A DNA stretch of 7,945 nt from Verrucomicrobiales bacterium (GCA_011523195.1 WTHH01000561.1:1-7945), one strand, 5' to 3'; numbered from the stretch's first letter, positions 1 through 6,903 are shown. Made by a program: numbers and translations. Notes: generated from the sequence alone by a model not told the origin.

Positions 1-338
1 CGGATGCGGCGTGGAAATTCATCGAGTTCGTCATCACCAACAAGGAATCCAACGCGCGCCGTTTTCTCGACGGGAACAGTTTCCCCGCCTACACGCCGGC
101 GTGGAAGGACGAGCGCCTGCTGCAGCCGAACGAGTTTTTCAGTAACCAAAAGTTTGGCGAACTGCTCGTTAAACTCTCGCCCGAGGTGCCGGAGGTGGTT
201 GGCCACCCGAATCGTGCCAAGGCGATCTTCCTGTTTCAGGAGACATTTTTTAACTCCCTCATTTACGGTGAACTGAAGCCGGCCGAGGTGGTCGACAAGA
301 TGAAGACCATGCTCGAAGCAGCCGAGCCCGGATTCTGA
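1..338 (+). CDS. Carbohydrate ABC transporter solute-binding protein, C-terminal fragment
   Basis: This is the last 111 codons of a gene that starts before the window; the open frame runs from position 3 to the TGA at 336-338. The protein would be the extracytoplasmic receptor that delivers a sugar to the two permeases encoded just downstream. The visible part opens with AAWKFIEFV, then has a 'FPAYTPAWKDERLL' segment and a helical C-terminus (residues 'VVDKMKTMLEAAEP'). This is the usual tail of family 1 sugar-binding proteins, in which a late helix describing repeated subunit placement is followed by 'P.....W.D'. It ends 11 bp before the first permease start, so the genes are almost certainly co-transcribed. 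The ligand cannot be told from this fragment. The family call rests on pattern plus context. Confidence 0.8.
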   Translation, partial: DAAWKFIEFVITNKESNARRFLDGNSFPAYTPAWKDERLLQPNEFFSNQKFGELLVKLSPEVPEVVGHPNRAKAIFLFQETFFNSLIYGELKPAEVVDKMKTMLEAAEPGF

Positions 339-349
339 TTCGTAGTACG

Positions 350-1246
350 ATGCAAGCGAGCGCCCAGCCTACACCCAGGGCCGACGCCGGTGTGGGTTGG
401 ACGCCGTTTTTATTTCTGCTCCCGTTTCTTCTTTTCCTGATCATCTTTTGGTTCGTGCCGCTAGCCGGCGGAGTAAAGTTGAGCCTTCAGGCCAATGGCT
501 TTGGTGAAGCGGAGTACGTGGGTCTGAATCACTACTACTCACTGGCCAAGGACGAACGATTCTTCAAGGCCATCCGCAACAGCTTCGTTTACACGCTGGC
601 GTCGATCGTTGTGATCGTGCCGCTTTCGCTTTGGTTGGCGCATCTGCTTCGATCGACGTTTCGTCGCCTGCGGCCGGTGCTGACGTTCGCGTTGTTGCTG
701 CCGGCACTAACGCCGCCCTCGGTGCTTGCGGTGTTGTTCCTCATGGTGTTTCACGGGAAGTACGGCCTGCTGAACCAGCTAATCGTCCTGCCGCTTGGCC
801 AAGCGCCGATCAGTTGGCTGAAGGATCAGGATTTCATCCTTGCCGGATTGGTGCTGCAGACGGTGTGGCGCTGGACGGGTTTCATGACGTTTTTCATTCT
901 CGCCGGGATGGAGGGCATCCCGCGGGTCTACTATGAGGTGGCCCGACTGGCGACTCGCAGTCGTTGGAATCATTTCTGGCATGTCACCCTGCCGCAGCTA
1001 CGGCCGGTTTTGTTGTTCGTGGCCGTCTATCTTATGGTGGATGGCTTCTCGCTTTTCTCCGGGGCGTACGTGCTGCTGGGTGGCTCCGGTGGCACGGCGG
1101 ATGCCGGTTTATTGACCATCACGTACGTGTATCAAAAAGCCCAGTTCCTTGAGTACGGCACAGCGTCGGCCATCAGCATCAGCCTCTTGCCGGTGATGCT
1201 GGCAGTCATGGGGGCGTTTTTATTTTTGCGGAGGCGAATCGCATGA
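350..1246 (+). CDS. Carbohydrate ABC transporter permease, MalF/UgpA type
   Basis: A 298-residue inner-membrane permease, the usual length for one-domain sugar permeases of the MalF/UgpA/LacF group. Hydrophobic segments lie near residues 17-40, 79-101, 110-134, 162-187, 219-245 and 275-293, giving six predicted helices. The cytoplasmic EAA loop that docks on the ATPase is at about 194-216 and ends in the expected 'F..VTLPQL'. Its centre reads E-V-A-R-L-A-T-R-S, so the normally conserved glycine is replaced by Thr202. The ATG at 350 has no clear Shine-Dalgarno sequence but lies 11 bp after the binding-protein stop, and translation is probably coupled. The 3' end overlaps the next permease by ATGA. 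A GCTTGGCCAAGC palindrome falls at codons 149-152 (Leu-Gly-Gln-Ala) in an external or membrane-edge loop. Substrate is unknown; a sugar or polyol is the default inference. Confidence 0.9.
   Translation: MQASAQPTPRADAGVGWTPFLFLLPFLLFLIIFWFVPLAGGVKLSLQANGFGEAEYVGLNHYYSLAKDERFFKAIRNSFVYTLASIVVIVPLSLWLAHLLRSTFRRLRPVLTFALLLPALTPPSVLAVLFLMVFHGKYGLLNQLIVLPLGQAPISWLKDQDFILAGLVLQTVWRWTGFMTFFILAGMEGIPRVYYEVARLATRSRWNHFWHVTLPQLRPVLLFVAVYLMVDGFSLFSGAYVLLGGSGGTADAGLLTITYVYQKAQFLEYGTASAISISLLPVMLAVMGAFLFLRRRIA
793..804. repeat. Iterated palindrome GCTTGGCCAAGC, copy 1
   Basis: Perfect 12-bp palindrome, extended to 14 bp by flanking C/G (792-805). It lies inside the first permease gene and reads as CTT GGC CAA GCG, Leu149-Gly-Gln-Ala. 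Confidence 0.9.
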
Positions 1247-2133
1247 GCCAAGCCAATCCGACACAATCGGGGTTGCTTCGACGAATCGTTTCGTCGCTTC
1301 TTCTTCTGCCGTTTTTGTTGGCGGTGTTGTACCCGTTTTTGTGGATGGTTTTCGGCATCTTCAAGACCAATCGCGAAATTTACCAACCGCTTCGTTTGTG
1401 GCCGATGAAGCCGCTCGAAACCGAGTATTGGAGCGGGATTGCGGACACATTTTTCCCGAACGAGTTCAGCATGCAAAACGTACGCGATTTGCTGGTAGGT
1501 AAATGGGTTCCGTTTTGGGATGTATTCGGGAATTCGCTGCTGGTGTCACTTGGCCAAGCGCTTGGTGCGGTCGCCCTCTCATCAATGGCTGGCTATGCGT
1601 TTGCGCGGTTTCAGTTCCGGGGAAAACGTGTGCTGTTCTTATTGGCGATCGCGTTGATCCTGATTCCCCGCCAGCTCTTTGCTTGGCCGTTGTTTTCGTG
1701 GGCAAACACGCTTGGCCTGAGCGACTCGCTGTTCGGGGTGATTCTGCCCGGAGTGGTCACCGGTCTTGGGGTAATTTATTTCACGCAGGTTTTCCGCCAG
1801 CTACCGGATGAATACCTACAGGCGGCACGGGTGTGCGGCGCGCCCGAGTTACGTGTGTTTCTCACGATGCTGCCACTCGTATGGCCGGCACTTCTAAGTT
1901 ACGGGATGATCCACTTCATCCTCGCCTGGCACGAGCATCTCGTCCCGATGTATATGTTGACCACAGAATCGCAAAAAACACTGCCACTGGCTCTGACCAA
2001 GCTGTACGATGTCAGCCAAAGCGTATCGCAGGGCGCGCAGATGGCCGCATCGACATTCGCGCTGATACCGACCGCAGTATTGTTCGCGGTCTGTTATCGG
2101 AAGTTTAAGTCCTCCCTTTCGGAGATGCTTTAG
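1243..2133 (+). CDS. Carbohydrate ABC transporter permease, MalG/UgpE type
   Basis: The second permease of the importer, 296 residues, starting at the ATG in the ATGA overlap with the previous gene. Predicted helices lie near residues 14-38, 94-121, 129-150, 161-183, 213-238 and 270-285. The EAA loop at about 189-211 is more canonical than in its partner: E-Y-L-Q-A-A-R-V-C-G-A followed by 'FLTMLPLV', so the key glycine (Gly199) and the LP pair are present. The N-terminal 'YPFLWMVFGIFKTNREIY' and 'SMAGYAFARFQFRGK' segments are typical of the MalG/UgpE side. The two permeases should form a heterodimer with a separate ATPase, which is not encoded in this window. The stop TAG (2131-2133) overlaps the TAA of the convergent propeller gene. 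An 11-of-12 copy of the iterated palindrome encodes Leu103-Gly-Gln-Ala-Leu-Gly. Confidence 0.92.
   Translation: MSQANPTQSGLLRRIVSSLLLLPFLLAVLYPFLWMVFGIFKTNREIYQPLRLWPMKPLETEYWSGIADTFFPNEFSMQNVRDLLVGKWVPFWDVFGNSLLVSLGQALGAVALSSMAGYAFARFQFRGKRVLFLLAIALILIPRQLFAWPLFSWANTLGLSDSLFGVILPGVVTGLGVIYFTQVFRQLPDEYLQAARVCGAPELRVFLTMLPLVWPALLSYGMIHFILAWHEHLVPMYMLTTESQKTLPLALTKLYDVSQSVSQGAQMAASTFALIPTAVLFAVCYRKFKSSLSEML
1549..1565. repeat. Iterated palindrome, copy 2 (one mismatch) with overlapping second palindrome
   Basis: CTTGGCCAAG is intact, with A instead of G at the left end of the 12-mer. It overlaps a second perfect palindrome, CCAAGCGCTTGG (1554-1565). In the second permease the block encodes Leu103-Gly-Gln-Ala-Leu-Gly. 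Confidence 0.75.
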
Positions 2134-3611
2134 TTGACCTCGGCCGGCGGAATTTCGTTGAGGGTGTAGTACCCGATCGGGTGCAGGATCGGTTTTCCGT
2201 CCAGCGAACGTACGCCCTTGGCCTGCAGTTCGTGGACGTGACCCTTAGTGAGCTTGTCCACCGTGACACGCACCTTTTTCGGGCCGGTAACCTCCGCGCC
2301 GATCACTTTTGGGGTGAGCTTGTCCACAACCGGGCTCCCGTACTTCGATTGGTATATGTAGGTGTACGCGCTCATACTGTAGGACGAAAGGTCACCGGCA
2401 GTCTTGGCGTCGACCTCGTGGGTAAAGGTCAGCTCAAACCCGTCCGACTTGGCTCGCATCTCGTGAATCTCGAAAGGCACCTTGCCTTTCCATGTGACGC
2501 GGTCGAGTGCGAAGCGTTTGCCACCACGTGCCCCCCAGCCACGGTCGGTGCCACCGATGAACAGCGTGCCGTCAGGGTGCATATACGCGCTGATGTTCCC
2601 AGAGCCGAAGCCCTTTAGGAACGAAAATGCAGCGCCCTGATAGACTCCATTGACCTTCTCGAGGAAGCCGCGATTGACGACGGAAAAAGTCTGGTCGCAG
2701 ACGAGCAGTTGATTCTTGAACGGCCCGAATTTGCCGTTGCTGTCGTAGGCGAAACCGCTGGTGGAATTACCCAGCACGCCGTGCGGGAAGACCAGCGCCG
2801 GCGGGGTGAGTTCCTTCACGCGCCCGCGCTCGGCAGGGTAACGGCTGTCGGACTTCGGCTCGTTGGCCGGGCGCTTCATGATTTTCTTCACCGCGTCGAG
2901 GTCGAACCAGCGCCAGCCACCGGGGTGGCCCTGAAATGAGCCGACCGGGATGTGCTTGAGCGAGCTGGAGCCGTTCCACGGACCCTGATTGTCGGCGTAA
3001 AAGGCTTCGCCCAGATGATTCAGGCCGATGCCGCCCGGTGAGCGGATGCCGCTGGCGGTTGGGATCAATTCGCCCTCTTTAGTGATGCGCACGCACCAGC
3101 CGCGGTAGTCGATCTGGCTGGAGAACGAGCCGGTGAGGCAAAGCACAACCCACATGTTGCCATCGGGATCTGGCCGGGTGCCAAAGGCGTATTCGTGGTA
3201 GTCGCCGGTGATGCCCCAGCCGTCATTGACTGTCTCAAAGATGTCTGCACGGTCATCGTCGTTGGTGTCCCGCATGCGGGTGACTTCGCCGCGCTGGGTG
3301 CAGTAAAGCCAGCCGTCATCGTAGGCGAGGTTCAGCGGCTCGTGAAGGCCTTCGGCGTAGAGCGTCCACTTGACCTCCTCCGGTTTACCGAAGGGGTTGG
3401 TGAGAACGTAGACGTTCCCGCGGCGGCCGCAGACGGCGAGCTTGCCGTTGGGCAGCATCTCGATGCCGCTGGTCTCGAGCACGACTCCATCAGGGATCGG
3501 AATCTGGTCGATCTGGTAATAGTCGGACTCGACCGGGTCGGCGCCCTGCAGGCCAAGCGCTTGGCCAAGCGCAAATCCGGCCAGAAGTGTGATGCGTGTG
3601 ATTTTTTTCAT
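2130..3611 (-). CDS. Secreted beta-propeller protein, PVC-type membrane-bound dehydrogenase-like
   Basis: A 493-residue exported protein. Residues 1-24 form a signal peptide (MKK start, hydrophobic core, probable cleavage after ALGLQGA). The body looks like a six-bladed propeller related to soluble glucose/PQQ-type dehydrogenase folds: repeated 'M.PNGKLAV..RRGNVYVL', 'LAYDDGWLYC', 'ADNQGPWNGSSSL' and 'FQGHPGGWRWF' segments, as seen in planctomycete and verrucomicrobial dehydrogenase-like proteins. About residues 375-490 look like a beta-rich C-terminal domain. There is no CxxCH motif, so it is not itself a heme protein. It lies 30 bp downstream of the cytochrome c/PA14 gene on the same strand, suggesting the two act together outside the cytoplasm. 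An AAGGA Shine-Dalgarno sequence precedes the ATG by about 10 nt. Enzymatic activity is inferred from the fold only; the substrate is unknown. The iterated palindrome lies in the signal-peptide codons. Confidence 0.8.
   Translation of the reverse strand: MKKITRITLLAGFALGQALGLQGADPVESDYYQIDQIPIPDGVVLETSGIEMLPNGKLAVCGRRGNVYVLTNPFGKPEEVKWTLYAEGLHEPLNLAYDDGWLYCTQRGEVTRMRDTNDDDRADIFETVNDGWGITGDYHEYAFGTRPDPDGNMWVVLCLTGSFSSQIDYRGWCVRITKEGELIPTASGIRSPGGIGLNHLGEAFYADNQGPWNGSSSLKHIPVGSFQGHPGGWRWFDLDAVKKIMKRPANEPKSDSRYPAERGRVKELTPPALVFPHGVLGNSTSGFAYDSNGKFGPFKNQLLVCDQTFSVVNRGFLEKVNGVYQGAAFSFLKGFGSGNISAYMHPDGTLFIGGTDRGWGARGGKRFALDRVTWKGKVPFEIHEMRAKSDGFELTFTHEVDAKTAGDLSSYSMSAYTYIYQSKYGSPVVDKLTPKVIGAEVTGPKKVRVTVDKLTKGHVHELQAKGVRSLDGKPILHPIGYYTLNEIPPAEVN
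3551..3572. repeat. Iterated palindrome, copy 3, two overlapping 16-bp palindromes
   Basis: GCGCTTGGCCAAGCGC (3557-3572) overlaps GGCCAAGCGCTTGGCC (3551-3566). This is the most extended copy. It falls in the signal-peptide codons of the propeller gene and, read on the minus strand, encodes Leu15-Gly-Gln-Ala-Leu-Gly, the same hexapeptide as copy 2. Confidence 0.9.
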
Positions 3612-3621
3612 TTTCTTAAAT

Positions 3622-3626
3622 TCCTT
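3622..3626 (-). promoter_or_regulatory. Ribosome binding site of the propeller gene
   Basis: Read on the minus strand, AAGGA lies about 10 nt before the ATG at 3611, inside the 30-bp gap after the cytochrome gene. It is the clearest Shine-Dalgarno sequence in the window; most other genes here lack an obvious one. It supports the MKKITR start. Confidence 0.6.
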
Positions 3627-3641
3627 TCTGTTTTTGCGGGA

Positions 3642-5231
3642 TTACAGTTTCCACTCGTAGAGCTGCTTGAGTGTGACTCGACCGTCTACGTTGAGCTTGA
3701 TGATCAGCTCCTTGCGCCCGGCGTTTTCGCGAATATTCGGCTGGAGATCGCCAATCTCCGGGAAGCTGACCTTGAGCATCGAGTCGCCGACGATGTAGCC
3801 GTCGTCCTTCATGGTGATCTCGTTGGCTGCTGCGGCGAGGTAGGTTACTTCGCCGTTGCCGCGGATGCGGAGGTTTCGAACGATGGAGGGCAGGGCGCCT
3901 GCCTGCGGTTCAGCGTAGTCAGCCACATTCAGGTTATCGCCTACTTTGTAGCCGAAGATCGGTCGGCGTTGTTCGCCAGTGAGAAAGTAACCCCGGAAGC
4001 GTATGCCTTTGGCCCGGGTGTCGCGGCCCTCGGCCTGGGGCCAGGCGGCATCATCGCTCTCAAGTTGCGCAAACGGCTGGTCGCGATTGAGGTTGATCAG
4101 ATAGTGGCCGGACGGCCGCTGAAAACCTTGGCCGCGGCCGTTCCAGTGCTTTGCCCCGTCGATGAACGCGCCATGCCAAAGCATCGCAATCTGCATGGTA
4201 TTCGCGTCGAAGCAAAGGTTTACCTTCTCCGGGTAGCCGACGCCGATGCCGCGCGGGCTCGCTCCCTCGATGAAGTTGCGGTAAATGCGCGCCTCGCCGG
4301 TGATGTCGATCGGGTTGCCGGTCGGGAAAGGCTGCTTGCCGCTGCTCTTGGGCTTGATGATCTGCTTGGCCAACTGCAACCGCTTGATGCCAGGGCCGGA
4401 CATGTCCAGCGCCAGTTCTTCCTGACCGCCTTTCTCAAAATATTCCAGCCGAAGCTTGGCTTTGCCCGGTTCGAGCGCAACGCTGCCCTCCACGACTTTC
4501 ATCGAGTGTACGCCGTCGTTGTCCACAACAACCTTGTCGTTGATGTAGAGCTTCGATCCGTCGTCCGACCCAAGCTTGAATTTGTAATTGCCCTTTTTCT
4601 CGATGGCAATTTGTCCCTCGAACACCACGCCGAAGTTTTCCGAAATTTCAGCGAGGCCGGGATCGGCCGTGCCGCTCTGCGCCTTGCCAGTCTTGAATGG
4701 CTTGAGCTTGGAAAAATCCGGCAGTTTGTCCCAGCTACCCTTGTAGGCGGCGAAAGAGAAATTCTCGATCTTGCCCTTGGCAATAAGGCCGCCCTCGTCG
4801 GCGTCCCCGGCAGAGCCATCACTCAGCGCGCGGACGTAGGCGACCAGCGCCTTCATCTCCTCGTCGTTAACGGCCGGGGGCGGCGGCATCGGGGCGGAGG
4901 ACTCCTTGGCCACCTTGTCCATCGGCTTGCGGATGGACTCGATGAAGTACTTCTCGTCAAACACCACCTCGGCATCCTTGCCGCCGTAGCCCAGTGTGAC
5001 GGCCCGTTTTTTGCCCCAGAAATTGCCCATGAACTTGGGCGCCTTCATGGCGATACCGGCCGGGGCGGGCACATTTTCGTCCACCTGATGACAGGTGAAA
5101 CAGATCTTCGCCTGGAAGAGCGCCTTGCCCTTTGCAATCAAATCCGCGTCATCGGCAGCATTCGCCGGCAGGGAGAACCCTGCGGCAATGCCCATGACGC
5201 ACCATAATGCGTTTCGCTTGAGACTGTTCAT
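3642..5231 (-). CDS. Exported c-type cytochrome / PA14 / C-terminal beta-domain fusion protein
   Basis: I start this gene at 5231 (MNSLKRN), not at the more upstream ATG at 5336, because a signal peptide begins there (residues 1-25, ending LPANA). The protein is then 529 residues. Residues about 30-136 form a class I cytochrome c domain with CFTCH at 44-48 for covalent heme and Met115 in 'APMPPPP' as the likely sixth ligand. Residues about 155-280 look like a PA14 carbohydrate-binding module, with SDDGSKLYIND at 222-232. Residues about 312-529 form a C-terminal region with 'YRNFIEGASPRGIGVGYP' and 'LWHGAFIDGAKHWNGRG', a block I recall from PVC multidomain exported cytochromes but cannot name securely. 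The likely role is an extracytoplasmic electron acceptor bound to a glycan or to the partner propeller encoded next. Heme attachment is a strong inference; the redox partner is not. Confidence 0.85.
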   Translation of the reverse strand: MNSLKRNALWCVMGIAAGFSLPANAADDADLIAKGKALFQAKICFTCHQVDENVPAPAGIAMKAPKFMGNFWGKKRAVTLGYGGKDAEVVFDEKYFIESIRKPMDKVAKESSAPMPPPPAVNDEEMKALVAYVRALSDGSAGDADEGGLIAKGKIENFSFAAYKGSWDKLPDFSKLKPFKTGKAQSGTADPGLAEISENFGVVFEGQIAIEKKGNYKFKLGSDDGSKLYINDKVVVDNDGVHSMKVVEGSVALEPGKAKLRLEYFEKGGQEELALDMSGPGIKRLQLAKQIIKPKSSGKQPFPTGNPIDITGEARIYRNFIEGASPRGIGVGYPEKVNLCFDANTMQIAMLWHGAFIDGAKHWNGRGQGFQRPSGHYLINLNRDQPFAQLESDDAAWPQAEGRDTRAKGIRFRGYFLTGEQRRPIFGYKVGDNLNVADYAEPQAGALPSIVRNLRIRGNGEVTYLAAAANEITMKDDGYIVGDSMLKVSFPEIGDLQPNIRENAGRKELIIKLNVDGRVTLKQLYEWKL

Positions 5232-5259
5232 GCGTGAGGCGGATGGTGCATATCGTTCG

Positions 5260-5286
5260 CCCCCTGTCCAGCAGAACCAGCGGGGG
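5260..5286. repeat. Inverted repeat in the divergent spacer
   Basis: The 103-bp spacer between the divergent cytochrome and transferase genes holds CCCCCTG (5260-5266) and CAGCGGGGG (5278-5286). They pair over 7 bp with one bulged C and an 11-nt loop. It could be an operator or a leader hairpin of either gene, or chance in GC-rich DNA. No T-tract follows on either strand, so it is not a classical terminator. I see no convincing -35/-10 pair in this spacer. Confidence 0.25.
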
Positions 5287-5334
5287 ATCGAGGCTCGACC
5301 TGCGCCCGGCTTTTCCGTAACCAAGCGCCGGATC

Positions 5335-6309
5335 ATGTTTCCGGTCGGGCTCTATCTTTTAGCACTCATCGGGGGGGCGGCTCTGTCGGCCGCCTCGCTG
5401 CCGTTGTGGCGGCGGTGGTGCCTGCGGGTTGGCCTGATGGATGCACCCGGCCACCGGAAAATCCACGACACCCCCGTGCCTCTGGCCGGCGGCCTGGCAG
5501 TGATGACCGGCCTCGCGCTGCCGATCCTCGCCGCCAGCCTCTGGTCCGCGCTAGGCTCGCTGCCCGAGCCGTTTGCAAATGCCGTTTCCCACGGCCTCTC
5601 CCGGCGCGGCTGGCAGTTGGCCGCCATCCTTGGCGGCGCGGTAGCCATGCTAGTGCTCGGCATTCTCGACGACCAACGCGATCTCTCCCCAAGATGGAAA
5701 TTCCTCGGGCAGGTGCTCATCGCGCTGGTCGTTGCGGCGAGCGGGATCCGCGTAACAATCTTTGTCGAAAGCCCGGTCTTCAGCTATACCATAACTGTGC
5801 TTTGGATTCTCACCGTCACCAACGCGGTCAATTTTCAGGACAACATGAATGGCCTCTGCCCGGGACTTGGGCTGATCGGCGGCTGGTTCTTCGCGTGGCA
5901 CGCCGGGCTTGAAGGGCAGTACCTCGTGGCGTCGCTGGCGTTTTTGTTCACCGGCGCGTTGACTGGTTTTTTGCCGTTCAACTTCCCGAAGGGTGGCGTT
6001 TTTCTGGGCGACGGTGGTAGCCATATCGTCGGGTTTCTTCTCGCCGTGTTGGCTATCCTCCCGGACTTTTACTCGGCGGCCAACCCGCACAAGTGGCTTG
6101 TCGGCACACCGCTGCTGGTGCTCCTCGTTCCTCTGGCCGACCTCGTTTCAGTGATCCTCATTCGGCGCCGGCTTGGCCAAGCGGTTTGGGTCGGGGACAA
6201 TAATCATTTCTCCCACCGCCTCGTCCGGGCCGGCTTGGCCAAGCCCCGGGCGGTCCTCCTGCTGCTTTTGATTTCCGCTGTCGCTGGTGCAGTGACAATG
6301 ATCCCCTGA
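5335..6309 (+). CDS. Polyprenyl-phosphate sugar-1-phosphate transferase, MraY/WecA/TagO superfamily
   Basis: An integral membrane enzyme of 324 residues. It should move a sugar-1-phosphate from a UDP-sugar to undecaprenyl phosphate, the first step in a lipid-linked glycan. The hallmark motifs appear in order: 'RKIHDTPVPLAGG' (41-53), the aspartate motif LDDQRDLSPRWK (111-122), NAVNFQDNMNGL (163-174), the 'PFNFPKGGVFLGDGGS' block (214-229) and the C-terminal GDNNHFSHRL (287-296). About ten hydrophobic segments separate them. Absence of MraY-specific signatures and of a mur cluster points to the WecA/TagO side. The second aspartate of the usual D-G-x-D-G-L motif is Asn172 here. The start at 5335 is chosen because membrane sequence begins at once and the frame upstream (back to 5095) is the antisense of the cytochrome gene. 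No clear Shine-Dalgarno sequence is visible. Two palindrome copies fall in codons 280-283 and 300-303. Confidence 0.9.
   Translation: MFPVGLYLLALIGGAALSAASLPLWRRWCLRVGLMDAPGHRKIHDTPVPLAGGLAVMTGLALPILAASLWSALGSLPEPFANAVSHGLSRRGWQLAAILGGAVAMLVLGILDDQRDLSPRWKFLGQVLIALVVAASGIRVTIFVESPVFSYTITVLWILTVTNAVNFQDNMNGLCPGLGLIGGWFFAWHAGLEGQYLVASLAFLFTGALTGFLPFNFPKGGVFLGDGGSHIVGFLLAVLAILPDFYSAANPHKWLVGTPLLVLLVPLADLVSVILIRRRLGQAVWVGDNNHFSHRLVRAGLAKPRAVLLLLLISAVAGAVTMIP
6171..6182. repeat. Iterated palindrome GCTTGGCCAAGC, copy 4
   Basis: Perfect 12-bp copy in the transferase gene, read as CTT GGC CAA GCG (Leu280-Gly-Gln-Ala), in the loop before the GDNNHFSHRL motif. Confidence 0.9.
6233..6244. repeat. Iterated palindrome GCTTGGCCAAGC, copy 5
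   Basis: Perfect copy extended to 14 bp (6232-6245), 50 bp after copy 4. It is used in a different reading frame, GGC TTG GCC AAG CCC, giving Gly300-Leu-Ala-Lys-Pro just after the conserved histidine motif. Confidence 0.9.
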
Positions 6310-6312
6310 TCC

Positions 6313-6340
6313 GGACTCGCCGGCTGGTCCCTCTGTTTTT
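6313..6340 (+). terminator. Possible weak terminator after the transferase gene
   Basis: Only 29 bp separate the transferase stop from the stop of the convergent DUF1802 gene. GGACT (6313-6317) can pair with GGTCC (6326-6330) through four pairs and a G-U, with a further G-C pair past a mismatch, and the hairpin is followed by CTCTGTTTTT. The stem is short and imperfect, so termination here is tentative. Confidence 0.3.
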
Positions 6341-6896
6341 AGTCGAGGGCTTTGTGGAAGGCGTCGAGTTTGGTCTCGAATGCGAGATCGTCGAGGACGG
6401 GGGTGGGGTCTTCGGTGGCGGGCGTCTCGTCGAGGTCGATCCACGATTTGCAGCCGCCGTATTCCTTGAGCATTGGGAGATCGACTGGCTGCGGCAGGCG
6501 ATGCACGCGTACGGCGAGGGCGAAGATGCCCTGTTCGCGGCCCCACGAGAATCGTTCGCGGACGACGTCCTCCTTCCAGATGTGCTGGCCGTCGAGGCGC
6601 AGGGCGGCCTCTTCGTTTTCGAGTTTGCGCCAGTCGGCCACGGTGGCGAAGTACTCGAGGCGGAGGGTGTCCTCAGGCGGAAATTCATCGGCGATTTCGC
6701 GAAAGCGTTCGGCTGCGCCTGCGGTGACGGAGTCGCCCTGTTGATGGAATAGGGTGGGGAAGAGCCAAAACTCCGGCTGGTCGACCTCAAAGCCGCCGCG
6801 TCCCTCGTGGATGCCGCCCTTGCGGAGGATGATGATTTGTTCACCGCTCCCGAGCGCGTCGATCACGACGGCCCATTCCTTGAATGCTGCCCTCAC
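6339..6896 (-). CDS. DUF1802 family protein
   Basis: A 185-residue cytoplasmic protein without signal peptide or membrane segments. It matches what I recall of the DUF1802 family: 'FKEWAVVIDALGSGEQIIILRKGGI' near the N-terminus (5-29), 'FWLFPTLFHQQ' (about 43-53), 'ERFSWGREQGIFALAVRVHRL' in the second half, and the closing 'GGCKSWIDL' segment. Biochemical function of the family is not known to me. The start codon is GTG at 6896; there is no internal ATG before the conserved block, so GTG is the only sensible start. It lies 7 bp downstream of the DUF5069 stop and is probably translated from the same message. The gene is convergent with the transferase. A role in nucleotide or nucleic-acid metabolism is sometimes guessed for such proteins, but nothing visible here supports any specific role. 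Confidence 0.82.
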   Translation of the reverse strand: MRAAFKEWAVVIDALGSGEQIIILRKGGIHEGRGGFEVDQPEFWLFPTLFHQQGDSVTAGAAERFREIADEFPPEDTLRLEYFATVADWRKLENEEAALRLDGQHIWKEDVVRERFSWGREQGIFALAVRVHRLPQPVDLPMLKEYGGCKSWIDLDETPATEDPTPVLDDLAFETKLDAFHKALD

Positions 6897-6903
6897 GCCT
6901 GGG

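Noticed and set aside
4..276. Arginine- and serine-rich 90-codon open frame at the window start
   Set aside because: It is out of frame with the binding-protein tail, which has recognisable family features and continues to a stop just before the permease.
4364..4375. A further possible palindrome copy, GCTTGGCCAACT, in the cytochrome gene
   Set aside because: Two mismatches in the right arm destroy the palindrome; it was counted only as a TTGGCCAA octamer, possibly a decayed copy.
3195..5207. Plus-strand open frame of 670 codons opposite the cytochrome and propeller genes
   Set aside because: It is antisense to two well-supported genes with signal peptides, a heme motif and a PA14 motif, and spans their intergenic gap. 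Its translation shows no domain and is rich in Val, Leu, Arg and His, as expected from mirrored GC-rich codons.
5095..5334. Upstream extension of the transferase gene by 80 codons
   Set aside because: The added part is antisense to the cytochrome leader and has no membrane character; homologous proteins begin close to MFPVGLYL.
5232..5336. N-terminal extension of the cytochrome gene to the ATG at 5336
   Set aside because: The extra 35 residues would bury the signal peptide and overlap the start of the divergent transferase gene; the MNSLKRN start at 5231 gives a proper leader.
6354..6752. Plus-strand open frame opposite DUF1802
   Set aside because: It is the antisense shadow of a gene with clear family motifs, with no independent start signal or domain.
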